A DNA stretch of 39,812 nt from Flavobacteriales bacterium (GTDB lineage Bacteria; Bacteroidota; Bacteroidia; Flavobacteriales_F; PHOS-HE28). Position numbers and translations under genes: made by a program. The DNA lies in the NCBI GenBank assembly GCA_016788485.1, contig JAEUSV010000040.1:1-39812 (forward strand). The letters run 5' to 3'. The notes below the pieces were generated by a model. That model was not told the origin of the DNA. It ran no database searches and saw nothing but the letters and a program-made list of their open reading frames with translations. Below are positions 9,827 through 18,232 of this stretch, piece after piece (the stretch's first letter is position 1; each line of letters begins with the position of its first letter).

Positions 9827-12145
9827 ATGCGCACACCCTTCACCCTTGCTCTTGCCCTGGCAGGTCACGCCGCGTTGGCGCAGGCGCTGCCTGACGCGAT
9901 GTACCTGAGCCCCGACGGGCGCATTCTGTACACGAACGGGCAGGACGCCGGCGGCCTGTACCGCGAGGACACGGTGCGTGCGGTGTACCTCAACTTCAGC
10001 CAGCCCAACTACTGGGCACTGCTCACCGCCAACTACGCCTCGCAGACACCGATCCCGGCGTCCATGGTGGTGGATGGTGTCACCTACGACTCGGTGGCGG
10101 TTCGCTTCAAGGGCCAGACCTCGTACAGCCAGCTGCCTCCGGGCTCCCAGAAGAAGAGCTTCGACGTGGACATGAACGGCTACATCGCCGGCCAGGACCT
10201 GAAGGGGTACGAGTCCTTGAACTTCAACAACAGCTTCCAGGACAACTCGTTCATGCGCGAGGTGGTGTACCTGCACATGATCCGCAGGCACATCCCTGCC
10301 GCCAAGGCCAACTACATCAAGCTCTACCTCAACGGACAGAACTGGGGCCTCTACCCCAACGTGCAGGGGCTCGACGGGGAGTTCCTCAAGGAATGGTACT
10401 TCAACAACAACGGCACGCGCTGGCGCGCCGACCGTCCGACCGGTGGCATGGGCGGGCAGTGGGGCGATGGCACCGCGGCGCTCAACTACCTCGGCCCGGA
10501 CACGGCCCTGTACCAGCAGTACTACACGCTGCAGCGAACGCAGAAGGCGAACCCGTGGGACGACCTCGTGCGTGTCTGCGACAAGCTGAACAACACCCCG
10601 CTGGCCTCGCTGCGTGACTCCCTTGAACTCTACATGGACGTGGACCGCGTGCTGTGGTTCCTGGCGTGCGAGATCGCCTTCAGCGATGACGACAGCTATG
10701 TGCACAAGGGGAAGATGGACTACTGCCTCTACTGGGACGAGGTGACCGGCCGCATGGTGACGCATGAGTACGATGGCAACAGCATGCTGTCGAGCAACGC
10801 GCTCACGTGGAGCCCCTTCTACAACGCCACGAACGCCAACTACCCATTGATGAACCGGTTGTTCGCGGTGCCGGAGCTGCGCCAGCGTTACCTCGCCCAC
10901 CTGCGCGTCCTCATCGCGGAGCAACAGGACCCCACGCTGTTCAACCAGGTCACCAACGGCTACAAGGCCTTGATCGACACCATCGTGCAGAACGACCCGA
11001 AGAAGCTGATGACCTACACGCAGTTCAACAGCGGGGTCACCGCCCTGCAGGGGAACCTGAGCACGCGGCGCAATTACCTGCTGGGCAATGCCGAGGTGGC
11101 GCAGGTGGGTCCGGTGATCGGCGCTGTGGACCATTACGCGGGCGGTGTGCAGAACGCCGCGCCCACCGCCAGCGAGGCGGTCACGGTGCGCGCGTCGGTG
11201 AGCTCGGGCACCGGCATCAGTGGGGTGCGGCTCTTCTGGTGCGCACAGCTGTTCGGTCCCTTCGAGCGCGCCTCGATGTTCGACGACGGCGCGCACGACG
11301 ATGGTGCGTCGGGTGATGGGGTCTACGGTGCGACCATACCGGCACAGGCCGCCGGCACCTGGGTGCGTTACTACATCGAAGCGAAGGCGAACAACGCGGC
11401 CCTTAGCGCGAGCTACGCGCCCCCCGGTGCCGAGCACGATGTGTACGTGTACCAAGTGCAGCTTCCCCCTCCCCCAGCGCCTTCCGTGGTGATCAACGAA
11501 GTGATGGCGAGCAACGCCGCCACCGCAGCGGACGACCACAACGAGTATGACGACTGGATCGAGCTCTACAACCCGTCCGGTGCCTCGGTGGACCTCAGCG
11601 GCTGGTTCCTCACGGACGACGCATTCAACCTCTACAAGTGGCCCTTCCCCCAAGGCACGGTGCTGGCCGATGGCGACTACCTGATCGTGTGGGCCGACGA
11701 GGACGGCTGGCAGGGCCCCCTCCATGCCAACTTCAAGCTGAGCGGGAGCGGTGAGGAGGTGCGCCTGATCAATTCCGACAGCATGCAGGTGGACCAGGCC
11801 ACCTTCGGGGCGCAGACCACCGACCTCGGCTATGCACGTGTTCCGAACGGCTTCGGGCCGTTCGTGATCCAGACACCCACCTTCGGCGCCAACAACAACA
11901 CGGTGGGCGTTGCCGAGAACGAACTGGCCTTGATGGCCTTGTTCCCCAATCCGACCACGGATGGCTTCACCCTCACGACCGGAAGCAGCGAGCCGCGCCC
12001 GGTGGAGGTTTACGATGCCATGCAGCGCCTGGTCTGGTCGGGGGTGGTGACCACGCGCCTTAGCGTGGACACGGACGGCTGGGCGGGCGGTACGTACGTG
12101 GTGCGTTGCGGCCCGCAGGCCTCGCGGCTCGTATTGGCCCGCTAG
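9827..12145 (+). CDS. Secreted CotH-kinase family protein with lamin-tail and T9SS sorting domains
   Basis: A 772-residue protein. Signal peptide at residues 1-19 (MRTPFTLALALAGHAALAQ). A CotH-like protein-kinase-fold domain covers about 35-390, including SVAVRFKGQTSYSQLPPGSQ, GYESLNFNNSFQDNSFMRE and the acidic HEYDGNSML near 312 in the place of the kinase metal-binding Asp. An eight-bladed/Ig-like linker follows, then a lamin-tail domain (about 553-665, from VVINEVMASNAATAADD to the DYLIVWADEDG segment). The C-terminal about 70 residues (ALFPNPTTDGFTLTTG, then GTYVVRCG and ASRLVLAR) form a T9SS type A sorting domain. The protein should be exported by Sec, cross the outer membrane by T9SS and be cell-attached or released. 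No clear promoter is seen. Its end overlaps the convergent DinB gene by 4 bp. Confidence 0.92.
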   Translation: MRTPFTLALALAGHAALAQALPDAMYLSPDGRILYTNGQDAGGLYREDTVRAVYLNFSQPNYWALLTANYASQTPIPASMVVDGVTYDSVAVRFKGQTSYSQLPPGSQKKSFDVDMNGYIAGQDLKGYESLNFNNSFQDNSFMREVVYLHMIRRHIPAAKANYIKLYLNGQNWGLYPNVQGLDGEFLKEWYFNNNGTRWRADRPTGGMGGQWGDGTAALNYLGPDTALYQQYYTLQRTQKANPWDDLVRVCDKLNNTPLASLRDSLELYMDVDRVLWFLACEIAFSDDDSYVHKGKMDYCLYWDEVTGRMVTHEYDGNSMLSSNALTWSPFYNATNANYPLMNRLFAVPELRQRYLAHLRVLIAEQQDPTLFNQVTNGYKALIDTIVQNDPKKLMTYTQFNSGVTALQGNLSTRRNYLLGNAEVAQVGPVIGAVDHYAGGVQNAAPTASEAVTVRASVSSGTGISGVRLFWCAQLFGPFERASMFDDGAHDDGASGDGVYGATIPAQAAGTWVRYYIEAKANNAALSASYAPPGAEHDVYVYQVQLPPPPAPSVVINEVMASNAATAADDHNEYDDWIELYNPSGASVDLSGWFLTDDAFNLYKWPFPQGTVLADGDYLIVWADEDGWQGPLHANFKLSGSGEEVRLINSDSMQVDQATFGAQTTDLGYARVPNGFGPFVIQTPTFGANNNTVGVAENELALMALFPNPTTDGFTLTTGSSEPRPVEVYDAMQRLVWSGVVTTRLSVDTDGWAGGTYVVRCGPQASRLVLAR

Positions 12146-12699
12146 CGCAAGGCGGCCAGCGTGCGGTCGATCTGCAGCAGGTGACGCTCCTGGTGGGCCG
12201 TTGCGAAGCTGAAGGCATCGGCCGCCTTGAACCGGAAGATGGGTCCGAGCGTGCTCGTGATCAGCGGGCCCTCGAGCCCTTCGCGTTCCGCCCTGTCGAG
12301 CAGGTCGCGCTGGCGCTGCACCATGGCGATGCACTCGTCCAGCGCCTCAAGCCGCTTGGTCGGAGCCTTCCTGGGCTCGAAGATCCACAGGGTCGACATC
12401 GGCCTGGGCACGGAGCCGTCCGCACGCGGCCGCATCATGCGCGTGAGCTTGCCGCCCCAGTACCCCGGCCTGTGCTGAGCCACGCGGATGAAGCCGCCAC
12501 GGGCATAGGCCCGCTCCAGGTGGCGGAGGTAGTGGCCGCTCAGGAGGTTGAGGTGCTCGCACACCTCCAGCACGCTCCATCGCTTCGAGGCGGGCCGGCG
12601 CTCAAGGGTGGTGAGCGGCAGTTCACGCAAGGCCTTCAAGCGCACCAGCTGGGCATCCAGGGTGCGGCGCAGCTCATCGATCAGGTGGTCGGTCTCCAT
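12142..12699 (-). CDS. DinB/DUF664-like metal-binding four-helix protein
   Basis: A 185-residue DinB-superfamily protein. Metal-ligand histidines are in the usual places: His49 in RWSVLEVCEHLN, and His169/His173 in ATAHQERHLLQ near the C-terminus. DinB-fold proteins include thiol-S-transferases using bacillithiol or mycothiol; the substrate here is unknown. The gene follows a Crp/Fnr-type regulator on the same strand, with a perfect FNR-type box (12735-12748) about 36 nt upstream of the start. GACCTTTG (12711-12704) is a one-mismatch -7 element only 4 nt from the ATG, suggesting a leaderless mRNA activated from the box. Confidence 0.88.
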   Translation of the reverse strand: METDHLIDELRRTLDAQLVRLKALRELPLTTLERRPASKRWSVLEVCEHLNLLSGHYLRHLERAYARGGFIRVAQHRPGYWGGKLTRMMRPRADGSVPRPMSTLWIFEPRKAPTKRLEALDECIAMVQRQRDLLDRAEREGLEGPLITSTLGPIFRFKAADAFSFATAHQERHLLQIDRTLAALR

Positions 12700-12734
12700 G
12701 GCACAAAGGTCCTGGAAGCCTTGGGCGGTAAGGC

Positions 12735-12748
12735 TTGATCTGGATCAA
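12735..12748. promoter_or_regulatory. Perfect FNR-type operator
   Basis: TTGATCTGGATCAA, an exact match to the FNR/Crp-family consensus TTGAT-N4-ATCAA, in the 56-bp gap between the Crp/Fnr gene stop and the DinB gene start. Relative to the likely DinB transcription start (A of ATG or within a few bases) the centre is at about -42, the class II activator position. I found no other exact match in the window. Confidence 0.7.
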
Positions 12749-12755
12749 GAAACGC

Positions 12756-13322
12756 TCACCGATGGCGGGCGCGCAGGCGGCTGAAGGTCTCGGGCGTCAT
12801 GCGCAGGTAGCTGGCCACGTCCTTCTGTGGCACGAGCTGGAGCAGGCGCGGACTGCGACGCATGAACGCGTCGAACCGCTGCGCCGCATCGAAGGTGAGC
12901 TGCTCGATCTCGCGGGTGGCACGCCCCACCACCAGTTCCTCGAGGATCAGCCGGCCGAAGCGCTCCAGTTCCGGTACCTGCCGCCGCAGGGTGGCGAGGT
13001 CATCGTGGTGGATGCTGATGAGCACGGAATCGGTGACGGCCTGCAGGCCGAAGCGTGATGGCGCCCGCTGCACGAACGAGTCGAACACGCCGCTCCAACT
13101 GTGGTCGTACGAAAAGCCGATGCACACCTCCTCGCCATCGTGCGGGATGAACATGCGCTGCACGCCCTCTTCGACGATGCTGAACCAATGCTCGACCTGC
13201 CCGGGCGAGGTGATCATGTCACCCTTGCCGAACGCTCGTTCGCGCCAGTACGGCCGGATGAGCGCCCACTGGTCATCATCCAGGGGCACGTAACGCCCGA
13301 TGGTACGGCGAACGAGCTCCAT
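12756..13322 (-). CDS. Crp/Fnr family transcriptional regulator
   Basis: A 188-residue regulator with an N-terminal cyclic-nucleotide-binding-like beta-roll (about 15-110), a dimerisation helix (112-140) and a short winged HTH (165-188). The recognition helix reads TPETFSRLR with Glu178, Ser181 and Arg182, the same E-x-x-S-R spacing used by E. coli FNR (Glu209, Ser212, Arg213) to read TTGAT half-sites. It lacks the N-terminal cysteine cluster of FNR; the only Cys is in EVCIGF, so an Fe-S oxygen switch is unlikely. A cAMP-binding motif is not evident. The gene lies 21 nt after the S8 protease and upstream of DinB, both on the same strand. Confidence 0.88.
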   Translation of the reverse strand: MELVRRTIGRYVPLDDDQWALIRPYWRERAFGKGDMITSPGQVEHWFSIVEEGVQRMFIPHDGEEVCIGFSYDHSWSGVFDSFVQRAPSRFGLQAVTDSVLISIHHDDLATLRRQVPELERFGRLILEELVVGRATREIEQLTFDAAQRFDAFMRRSPRLLQLVPQKDVASYLRMTPETFSRLRARHR

Positions 13323-13343
13323 GCGGCCGGCGTATGGGAGCGC

Positions 13344-15941
13344 TCAGCGCACCTGGAGCGCCGTCGTCCAGCTCGCGGTGCCGTCCGTCACGCGCAGGCG
13401 GTACATGCCGGTGGCGAGCCCATGGAGCGAGAGGCGCTCTTGGGCGCCGCTGGCACGTTGCCGGAGCACGATCCGGCCCTGGGCATCGACCAGTTGCATC
13501 CAGGCCTGATCACCGAGCCCTGCGGGCAGTTGCACCATCACCTCCTGCTCCGCCGGCACCGGCCACACCGCGAGCCCTTCGCCGGCCACTTCGGCCACTC
13601 CGGTACTGAGCACGAAGAGCGTGTCGCTGTTGGCCGTACAGCCGTTGGCGTTGCTCACCTGCACGAAATAGTCGCCGGAGTCCCACACATCGAGGGTCTG
13701 GTCCGTGGCGCCCGGGATGGCGCCGCCGTTGTAGAACCATTGGTAACCCGCGGCCGGGCTGCTCTCGAGCGTGTAGCCCACCTGGGTGATCGTGGGCGTG
13801 GGGATGGGAGCGTCCTCGATCACACCATAGTCGTAGCTCCAGGCCTGGCAGCCGGACGGTGTGGTCACCGTGAGGTTCACAACCGCTTGCTGGGCGAACC
13901 ACGTGGAAGCGGCATCCCCACCGTTGCTCCAGGTGTATGCGGCCATGCCCGTCGGCCCCTGCGCGAGCACGCTATCACCGGGGCAGATCACCGGCGAGGG
14001 CGAGAAGGTGACGGGCACCTCGCGCCGGCCCACCAGTGCCTCGTACGTGTTCACCTTGCCATGGCCCCAGCGGTTGTTGGGCACCATGCCCGTCCACTGG
14101 TCCTCGAACGATGCCAGCTCGAAGCTGCGCACGATGTCCTCGGCCATGGCCGTCGGGCACTTCTGCAGGTACAAGGCCACCGAGCCGGCCACCACAGGCG
14201 AGGCGATGGACGTGCCGCCGGCCCGCATGTGGTAACCGCCCGGAGCGATCTTGAAGGCCCCGTTGTTGGCGAGCAGCAGGCTGATGAACGAGGCCGGGCC
14301 TGCGGTGAGCGTGATGTCGCCGGGCGCTGCCAGGTCCGGCTTCATGCGCCCATCGCGCGTGGGACCGTTGCTGCTTGAGACGGCGATGTTGTCCTCCTGG
14401 CCCGACACGCTCTGCGGAGCGCCGTTGTAATCGATGTAGTTGGTCTCGTTCTGGTAGTTCGCCACGGTGATGGTGCTTTCCAGGCAGGCCCAGGAATCGA
14501 CCATGCGCTGGTCGTTGTCGGGGAGCACGTACTTGGCGATGTCGGGGAACTGGACCGGGGAAGGCAGGTCGGTGGACACGATGGGTGAGCTGCCGAGGAA
14601 ATAGCTGCTCCACACATCGAAGGAACCGTTGCCGGTGGTCATGAAGCGGAAGTAGAACTGCGAGCTGTCGGGCTCCACGGACACGACCTCAAGGTGGTAC
14701 TGCGCACCCCGGAGCTCGGCCCGTGTCTGCACCACGCCGAGCAGGTTGCCATCGAAGCTCACGACCGAGTCGGTGAGCACCACGCCGAGATGGTCCTGGG
14801 CACGGTAGAACGGCGTGCGACCGCGGAAGTCCCAGATGTTCGCGATGGTACGGTCCACGCCCACGGCATACTCCACGTCGTTGAACTCGGCGGTATCGGC
14901 CCACACCTCGAAGAACACCGCGTCCACACCGAGGTTGTTGATGCTGGCGGGCTGCTGCTGGAACCAGGTGAAGGCGCTGTCGGGCGTCACATCGGTATGG
15001 AGGTGGTAGGACGGCAGCGTGTAGCTGTTGCCGGCGGCGCATACGAGTGCGCGTCCGCTGGCGGCGGTGATCATGCTATCGATCAGCAGCGCCGCGGCAT
15101 CAAGCCCGTCGTGGCTGCCGTAGTAGTCCCCGAGGCTCGCGTTGATCACCACCGGTCGGCCCTGCGCCGCCGCCTCGTCGAGGATGTAGCGCACGGCGTC
15201 CACCACCGAGGCCTTCCAGTTCGCCCGGTTGAAGTCGCTGCTCACGGCGATGATGTCGCTGGCGGGCGCCACGCCGGTGAAGAAGCCCGTGGCCCGGCCA
15301 TTGCCAACGGCCGTGCCCGCCACGGTGGTGCCGTGGCCGTACCACTGCGGCTGGTCCACCGCGGGGCAGTTGCCCGCGTTGATCGCCGCACTGTCCCAGG
15401 CTTGGCCGTAATCGTACGGTTGCGGCGTGAGCTGTGCATCATTGGGGAAGGTCTGGTCCCAATACTTGAGCACGCGGGTGTTGCCCAAGCTGTCTCGGAA
15501 GTCGGGATGGCCGAGGTCGATGCCGCTGTCGATGATGCCCACGAGCACGCCTTCGCCATCATAACCGGAGGGCAAGGGGGCAAGCCCGGCGTGCACCTGT
15601 TCCACCCGTGCCTTCACCCGCATGCTGTCGTTGAGGGCGTGGCCCTTGGACAAGGAGAACTCGAAGCCCGTGACGGCCGGGCTGGCCGCCAGGTCCCGGA
15701 CGCGGTCCACCGGTACGGAGGCGCTCACCAGTCCGTCCATCACCAGCTTGACGCGCCCCCCCTGCTCCTTCACCGCGGCGGCGATGCCCTGCTCCTCACC
15801 GCGAACGAAGAGGTCCAGCTCGGCGCCGGCCGCATGCGGGCGGGCCAGGTAGTTCTCGAGCTGCAGGTTGAGCTTGGAGGGGCGTTGGGCCGTGGCGGAG
15901 AGGGCCACCAGTGCGGCCGCGACAAGTGCTTGTAGGCGCAT
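13344..15941 (-). CDS. Secreted S8 family (subtilisin-like) serine protease with T9SS sorting domain
   Basis: An 865-residue protease. Signal peptide (MRLQALVAAALVALSATAQ), then an inhibitor-like propeptide (to about 120), then the catalytic domain with Asp138 in GIIDSGIDLGHPDF, His203 in YGHGTTVAGTA and Ser578 in GGTSIASPVV. A large beta-rich insertion lies between the His and Ser segments (about 300-550). After the protease domain come an Ig/PKD-like segment (VICPGDSVLAQGP, SNANGCTANSDTLFV) and a C-terminal T9SS sorting domain (GLAVWPVPAEQEVMVQLPAG to the end). All three catalytic residues are intact. TAACTTCG (15953-15946) ends only 4 nt before the ATG. It may share a transcript with the downstream Crp/Fnr and DinB genes. 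Confidence 0.95.
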   Translation of the reverse strand: MRLQALVAAALVALSATAQRPSKLNLQLENYLARPHAAGAELDLFVRGEEQGIAAAVKEQGGRVKLVMDGLVSASVPVDRVRDLAASPAVTGFEFSLSKGHALNDSMRVKARVEQVHAGLAPLPSGYDGEGVLVGIIDSGIDLGHPDFRDSLGNTRVLKYWDQTFPNDAQLTPQPYDYGQAWDSAAINAGNCPAVDQPQWYGHGTTVAGTAVGNGRATGFFTGVAPASDIIAVSSDFNRANWKASVVDAVRYILDEAAAQGRPVVINASLGDYYGSHDGLDAAALLIDSMITAASGRALVCAAGNSYTLPSYHLHTDVTPDSAFTWFQQQPASINNLGVDAVFFEVWADTAEFNDVEYAVGVDRTIANIWDFRGRTPFYRAQDHLGVVLTDSVVSFDGNLLGVVQTRAELRGAQYHLEVVSVEPDSSQFYFRFMTTGNGSFDVWSSYFLGSSPIVSTDLPSPVQFPDIAKYVLPDNDQRMVDSWACLESTITVANYQNETNYIDYNGAPQSVSGQEDNIAVSSSNGPTRDGRMKPDLAAPGDITLTAGPASFISLLLANNGAFKIAPGGYHMRAGGTSIASPVVAGSVALYLQKCPTAMAEDIVRSFELASFEDQWTGMVPNNRWGHGKVNTYEALVGRREVPVTFSPSPVICPGDSVLAQGPTGMAAYTWSNGGDAASTWFAQQAVVNLTVTTPSGCQAWSYDYGVIEDAPIPTPTITQVGYTLESSPAAGYQWFYNGGAIPGATDQTLDVWDSGDYFVQVSNANGCTANSDTLFVLSTGVAEVAGEGLAVWPVPAEQEVMVQLPAGLGDQAWMQLVDAQGRIVLRQRASGAQERLSLHGLATGMYRLRVTDGTASWTTALQVR

Positions 15942-15945
15942 GACG

Positions 15946-15953
15946 CGAAGTTA
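15946..15953 (-). promoter_or_regulatory. -7 element for the S8 protease gene
   Basis: Minus strand TAACTTCG, one mismatch from TAnnTTTG, separated by 4 nt from the start codon of the clear signal peptide. If used, transcription would begin at or next to the A of ATG. Confidence 0.5.
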
Positions 15954-16418
15954 GGCCCGCTGATGGCCGCTCATGGCCGTGAAACCGGGTAATTCCTGAA
16001 GGAAATGAACAGCCCCCGTGGAATGTTCGATCCGGCAGCAGTAGTGCTGGAGACCGTTGGTGACGAAGAGCCAGGCCACGCGGAACACGATGTTGTAGCG
16101 TGCGGCCTGCTCGAACACCGCCTGGTCCAGCTTCACCTGGGGGGCCTTGCATTCCACGAGCGCCAGGGGCGCACCGTCCGTCCCGTGCACCACCAGGTCG
16201 GCGCGCTTGCTGAGGCCGTGCAGGGTGATGGCCTTCTCCACGGCGATGAGGGAGGCGGGACAGCCCAGGTCCTGCACCATGAACTGCAGGAAATGCTGGC
16301 GCACCCATTCCTCGGGGGTGAGGGCGACCCATTTGCGGCGCACGGGATCGAACACCTCCGCGCCGCCGGGAACCGGTTTAGTTTTGACACCGTGGTCGGG
16401 CAGGTTCAACGGCTGCAT
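15951..16418 (-). CDS. Stand-alone HsdR N-terminal-like (PD-(D/E)XK) protein
   Basis: A 155-residue protein with the nuclease-fold core of type I restriction HsdR N-termini: Glu in IAVEKAITLHGLSKRADLVV, then the catalytic-type Asp of RADLVV and the Glu/Lys of ALVECKAP, followed by LDQAVFEQAARYN and the strand VAWLFVTNGLQHYCCRI. There is no helicase, specificity or methylase partner in the window, and its neighbours are housekeeping genes (AMP nucleosidase and HolA, divergent). This arrangement near holA is common in Bacteroidota, suggesting a conserved DNA-related role rather than restriction. Its stop is 10 bp from the S8 protease start. Confidence 0.85.
   Translation of the reverse strand: MQPLNLPDHGVKTKPVPGGAEVFDPVRRKWVALTPEEWVRQHFLQFMVQDLGCPASLIAVEKAITLHGLSKRADLVVHGTDGAPLALVECKAPQVKLDQAVFEQAARYNIVFRVAWLFVTNGLQHYCCRIEHSTGAVHFLQELPGFTAMSGHQRA
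16379..16386 (+). promoter_or_regulatory. -7 element for the AMP nucleosidase operon
   Basis: TAGTTTTG, an exact TAnnTTTG match, 56 nt before the GTG start of the AMP nucleosidase. No TTG stands at the 19-nt spacing. It overlaps the 5' end of the divergent HsdR_N coding sequence. Confidence 0.45.
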
Positions 16419-16442
16419 GGACCGCTAAACAACGAAGGAAGC

Positions 16443-17216
16443 GTGAAGACCAAGGAAGAGATCGTCAACAACTGGCTCCCCCGGTACACCGGCCTGGAGC
16501 TGGATGCGTTCAAGCGCCACATCCTGCTCACCAACTTCAGCAACTACCTGGAGCTGTTCGCCAACCTCACCGGAGCCACGATCCACGGCTCGGGAAAGGC
16601 CCTGCAATCGGCCATCGCCGAGGACATGATGATGATCAATTTCGGCATGGGCAGTCCCATGGCGGCCACCACCATGGACCTGCTGAGCGCGGTGGCGCCC
16701 GAGGCGGTCCTGTTCCTGGGCAAGTGCGGGGGCTTGAAGAAGAAGAACCAGCTGGGCGACCTGATCCTGCCCATCGCGGCCATCCGCGGCGAAGGCACGA
16801 GCAACGACTACTTCCCGCCTGAGGTGCCCGCCCTGCCCTCGTTCATGATCAACCGCGTGGTGAGCGGCCGGATCCGCGACATGGACCTCGACTACTGGAG
16901 CGGCACTGTGTACACCACCAACCGGCGTGTATGGGAGCACGACGACAGGTTCAAGGAAAGGCTGAGGGCCTACCGTGCCATGGGCATCGACATGGAGACG
17001 GCCACGCTCTTCATGACCGGCTTCGCCAACGAGATCCCGACCGGCGCGCTGCTGCTGGTGAGCGACCAACCCATGATCCCCGATGGGGTGAAGACCAGCG
17101 CCAGCGACGCGAAGGTCACCGGCAACTTCGCCGAGCTGCACGTGAAGGTGGGCATCGCCAGCCTGCGGCACATCATCACCGACGGGCGTTCGGTGAAGCA
17201 CCTGCGGTACGAATGA
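16443..17216 (+). CDS. amn: AMP nucleosidase
   Basis: A 257-residue member of the nucleoside-phosphorylase family that hydrolyses AMP to adenine and ribose 5-phosphate. It begins (V/M)KTKEEIVNNWLPRYTG, the family's usual N-terminus in Bacteroidota, which identifies GTG at 16443 as the start although the frame is open further upstream. Signature regions: MINFGMGSPMAATTMDLL, VLFLGKCGGLK and GIDMETATLF followed by IPTGALLLVSDQPM, the last two forming the ribose/base pocket. The length matches the compact Bacteroidota form and not the longer proteobacterial Amn. The stop overlaps holA by 4 bp. Confidence 0.93.
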   Translation: MKTKEEIVNNWLPRYTGLELDAFKRHILLTNFSNYLELFANLTGATIHGSGKALQSAIAEDMMMINFGMGSPMAATTMDLLSAVAPEAVLFLGKCGGLKKKNQLGDLILPIAAIRGEGTSNDYFPPEVPALPSFMINRVVSGRIRDMDLDYWSGTVYTTNRRVWEHDDRFKERLRAYRAMGIDMETATLFMTGFANEIPTGALLLVSDQPMIPDGVKTSASDAKVTGNFAELHVKVGIASLRHIITDGRSVKHLRYE

Positions 17217-18229
17217 GCACCACCGAGGACTTCAAGAAGATCGTGAAGGACGTGCGGGCGCGCACCTTCAAGCCCGTGTACCTGCTGCACGGCGAGGAGG
17301 CCTTCTTCATCGACCGCGTGGCCGAGGAGATCGAGCGCAATGCCCTGGAGGAGCACGAGCGCGACTTCAACCTCACGGTGCTCTATGGCAAGGACACCGA
17401 CCCCGAGCAGGTGAAGGACGCCTGCCTGCGCTACCCCATGATGGCCGAGCGCCAGGTGGTGGTGGTGCGCGAGGCCAACGCGTGGCGCATCGACGCCTTC
17501 GACAAGCTGGAGGCCTATTTCAAGACGCCCACCCCCACCACCGTGCTGGTGATCATGTACAAGCACAAGAAGGTGGACGGGCGCAAGGCCTTCCTGAAGG
17601 ACATCGCCAAGCGGGGCGTCGTCTTCACCAGCGACAAGCTCAAGGAGGAGCAGCTGCCCGAGTGGATCAGCAAGTACGTGGCCTTCCAGAAGCGCCGCAT
17701 CGGGCAGCGCGAGGCCGTGCTGCTGGCCGAGCACCTGGGCAGCGACCTGGGCAAGATGACCAAGGAGGTGGAGAAGCTGTGCCTGGTGACCGAGGAGAAC
17801 GGCACCATCAGCGCCGACCTCATCCAGCGCAACGTGGGCATCAGCAAGGAGTACAACATCTTCGAGCTGCAGAACGCCATCGGCCGCCGCGACCACGTGA
17901 AGGCGCAGACCATCGCGCACTACTTCGCGCAGGACCCCAAGGACCACCCGCTGGTGCTGACGCTCGGCCTGCTGAACAGCTACTTCAACAAGCTGATGGT
18001 GGTGCACGCCTCCGCGGGCCTGCCGCAGGGCGAGCTGGCCGCGGCGCTCAAGGTGCCCCCCTTCTTCGTGAAGGACTACGCCAACGCCGCGCGCAACTAC
18101 ACACCGGCCAAGCTGCGCGAGGTGCAGCACCTGCTGCGCGAGGCCGACCTGAAGAGCAAGGGCGTGAACAACGCCAGCGCCAACGACGGCGAGCTGCTGC
18201 GCGAGCTGCTGGCCCGCGTGATGAACTGA
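17213..18229 (+). CDS. holA: DNA polymerase III subunit delta
   Basis: A 338-residue clamp-loader delta subunit that opens the beta clamp within the DNA polymerase III holoenzyme. Visible segments: FKPVYLLHGEEAFFIDRVAEEI (near residue 20) opening the AAA-like domain, RYPMMAERQVVVVREAN (near 75-90) with the clamp-contacting hydrophobics, the conserved ISKEYNIFELQNAIGRRD (near 215-235), and the C-terminal collar helices with PPFFVKDYANAARNYTP. No Walker A motif, as expected for delta. ATG overlaps the amn stop (ATGA), so the genes are co-transcribed; the next gene follows after 3 nt. Confidence 0.93.
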   Translation: MSTTEDFKKIVKDVRARTFKPVYLLHGEEAFFIDRVAEEIERNALEEHERDFNLTVLYGKDTDPEQVKDACLRYPMMAERQVVVVREANAWRIDAFDKLEAYFKTPTPTTVLVIMYKHKKVDGRKAFLKDIAKRGVVFTSDKLKEEQLPEWISKYVAFQKRRIGQREAVLLAEHLGSDLGKMTKEVEKLCLVTEENGTISADLIQRNVGISKEYNIFELQNAIGRRDHVKAQTIAHYFAQDPKDHPLVLTLGLLNSYFNKLMVVHASAGLPQGELAAALKVPPFFVKDYANAARNYTPAKLREVQHLLREADLKSKGVNNASANDGELLRELLARVMN

Positions 18230-18232
18230 GCC

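Noticed and set aside
9527..12334. A 935-codon minus-strand frame antisense to the CotH-family gene, and similar long antisense frames over holA (16970-18784) and valS (20906-23104).
   Set aside because: Each mirrors a well-supported gene on the opposite strand and has the low-complexity composition of GC-driven antisense frames.
15951..16418. A restriction-modification or defence island suggested by the HsdR-like protein.
   Set aside because: No methylase, specificity, helicase or other defence gene is nearby; neighbours are housekeeping genes and the protein is an orphan type common in the phylum.
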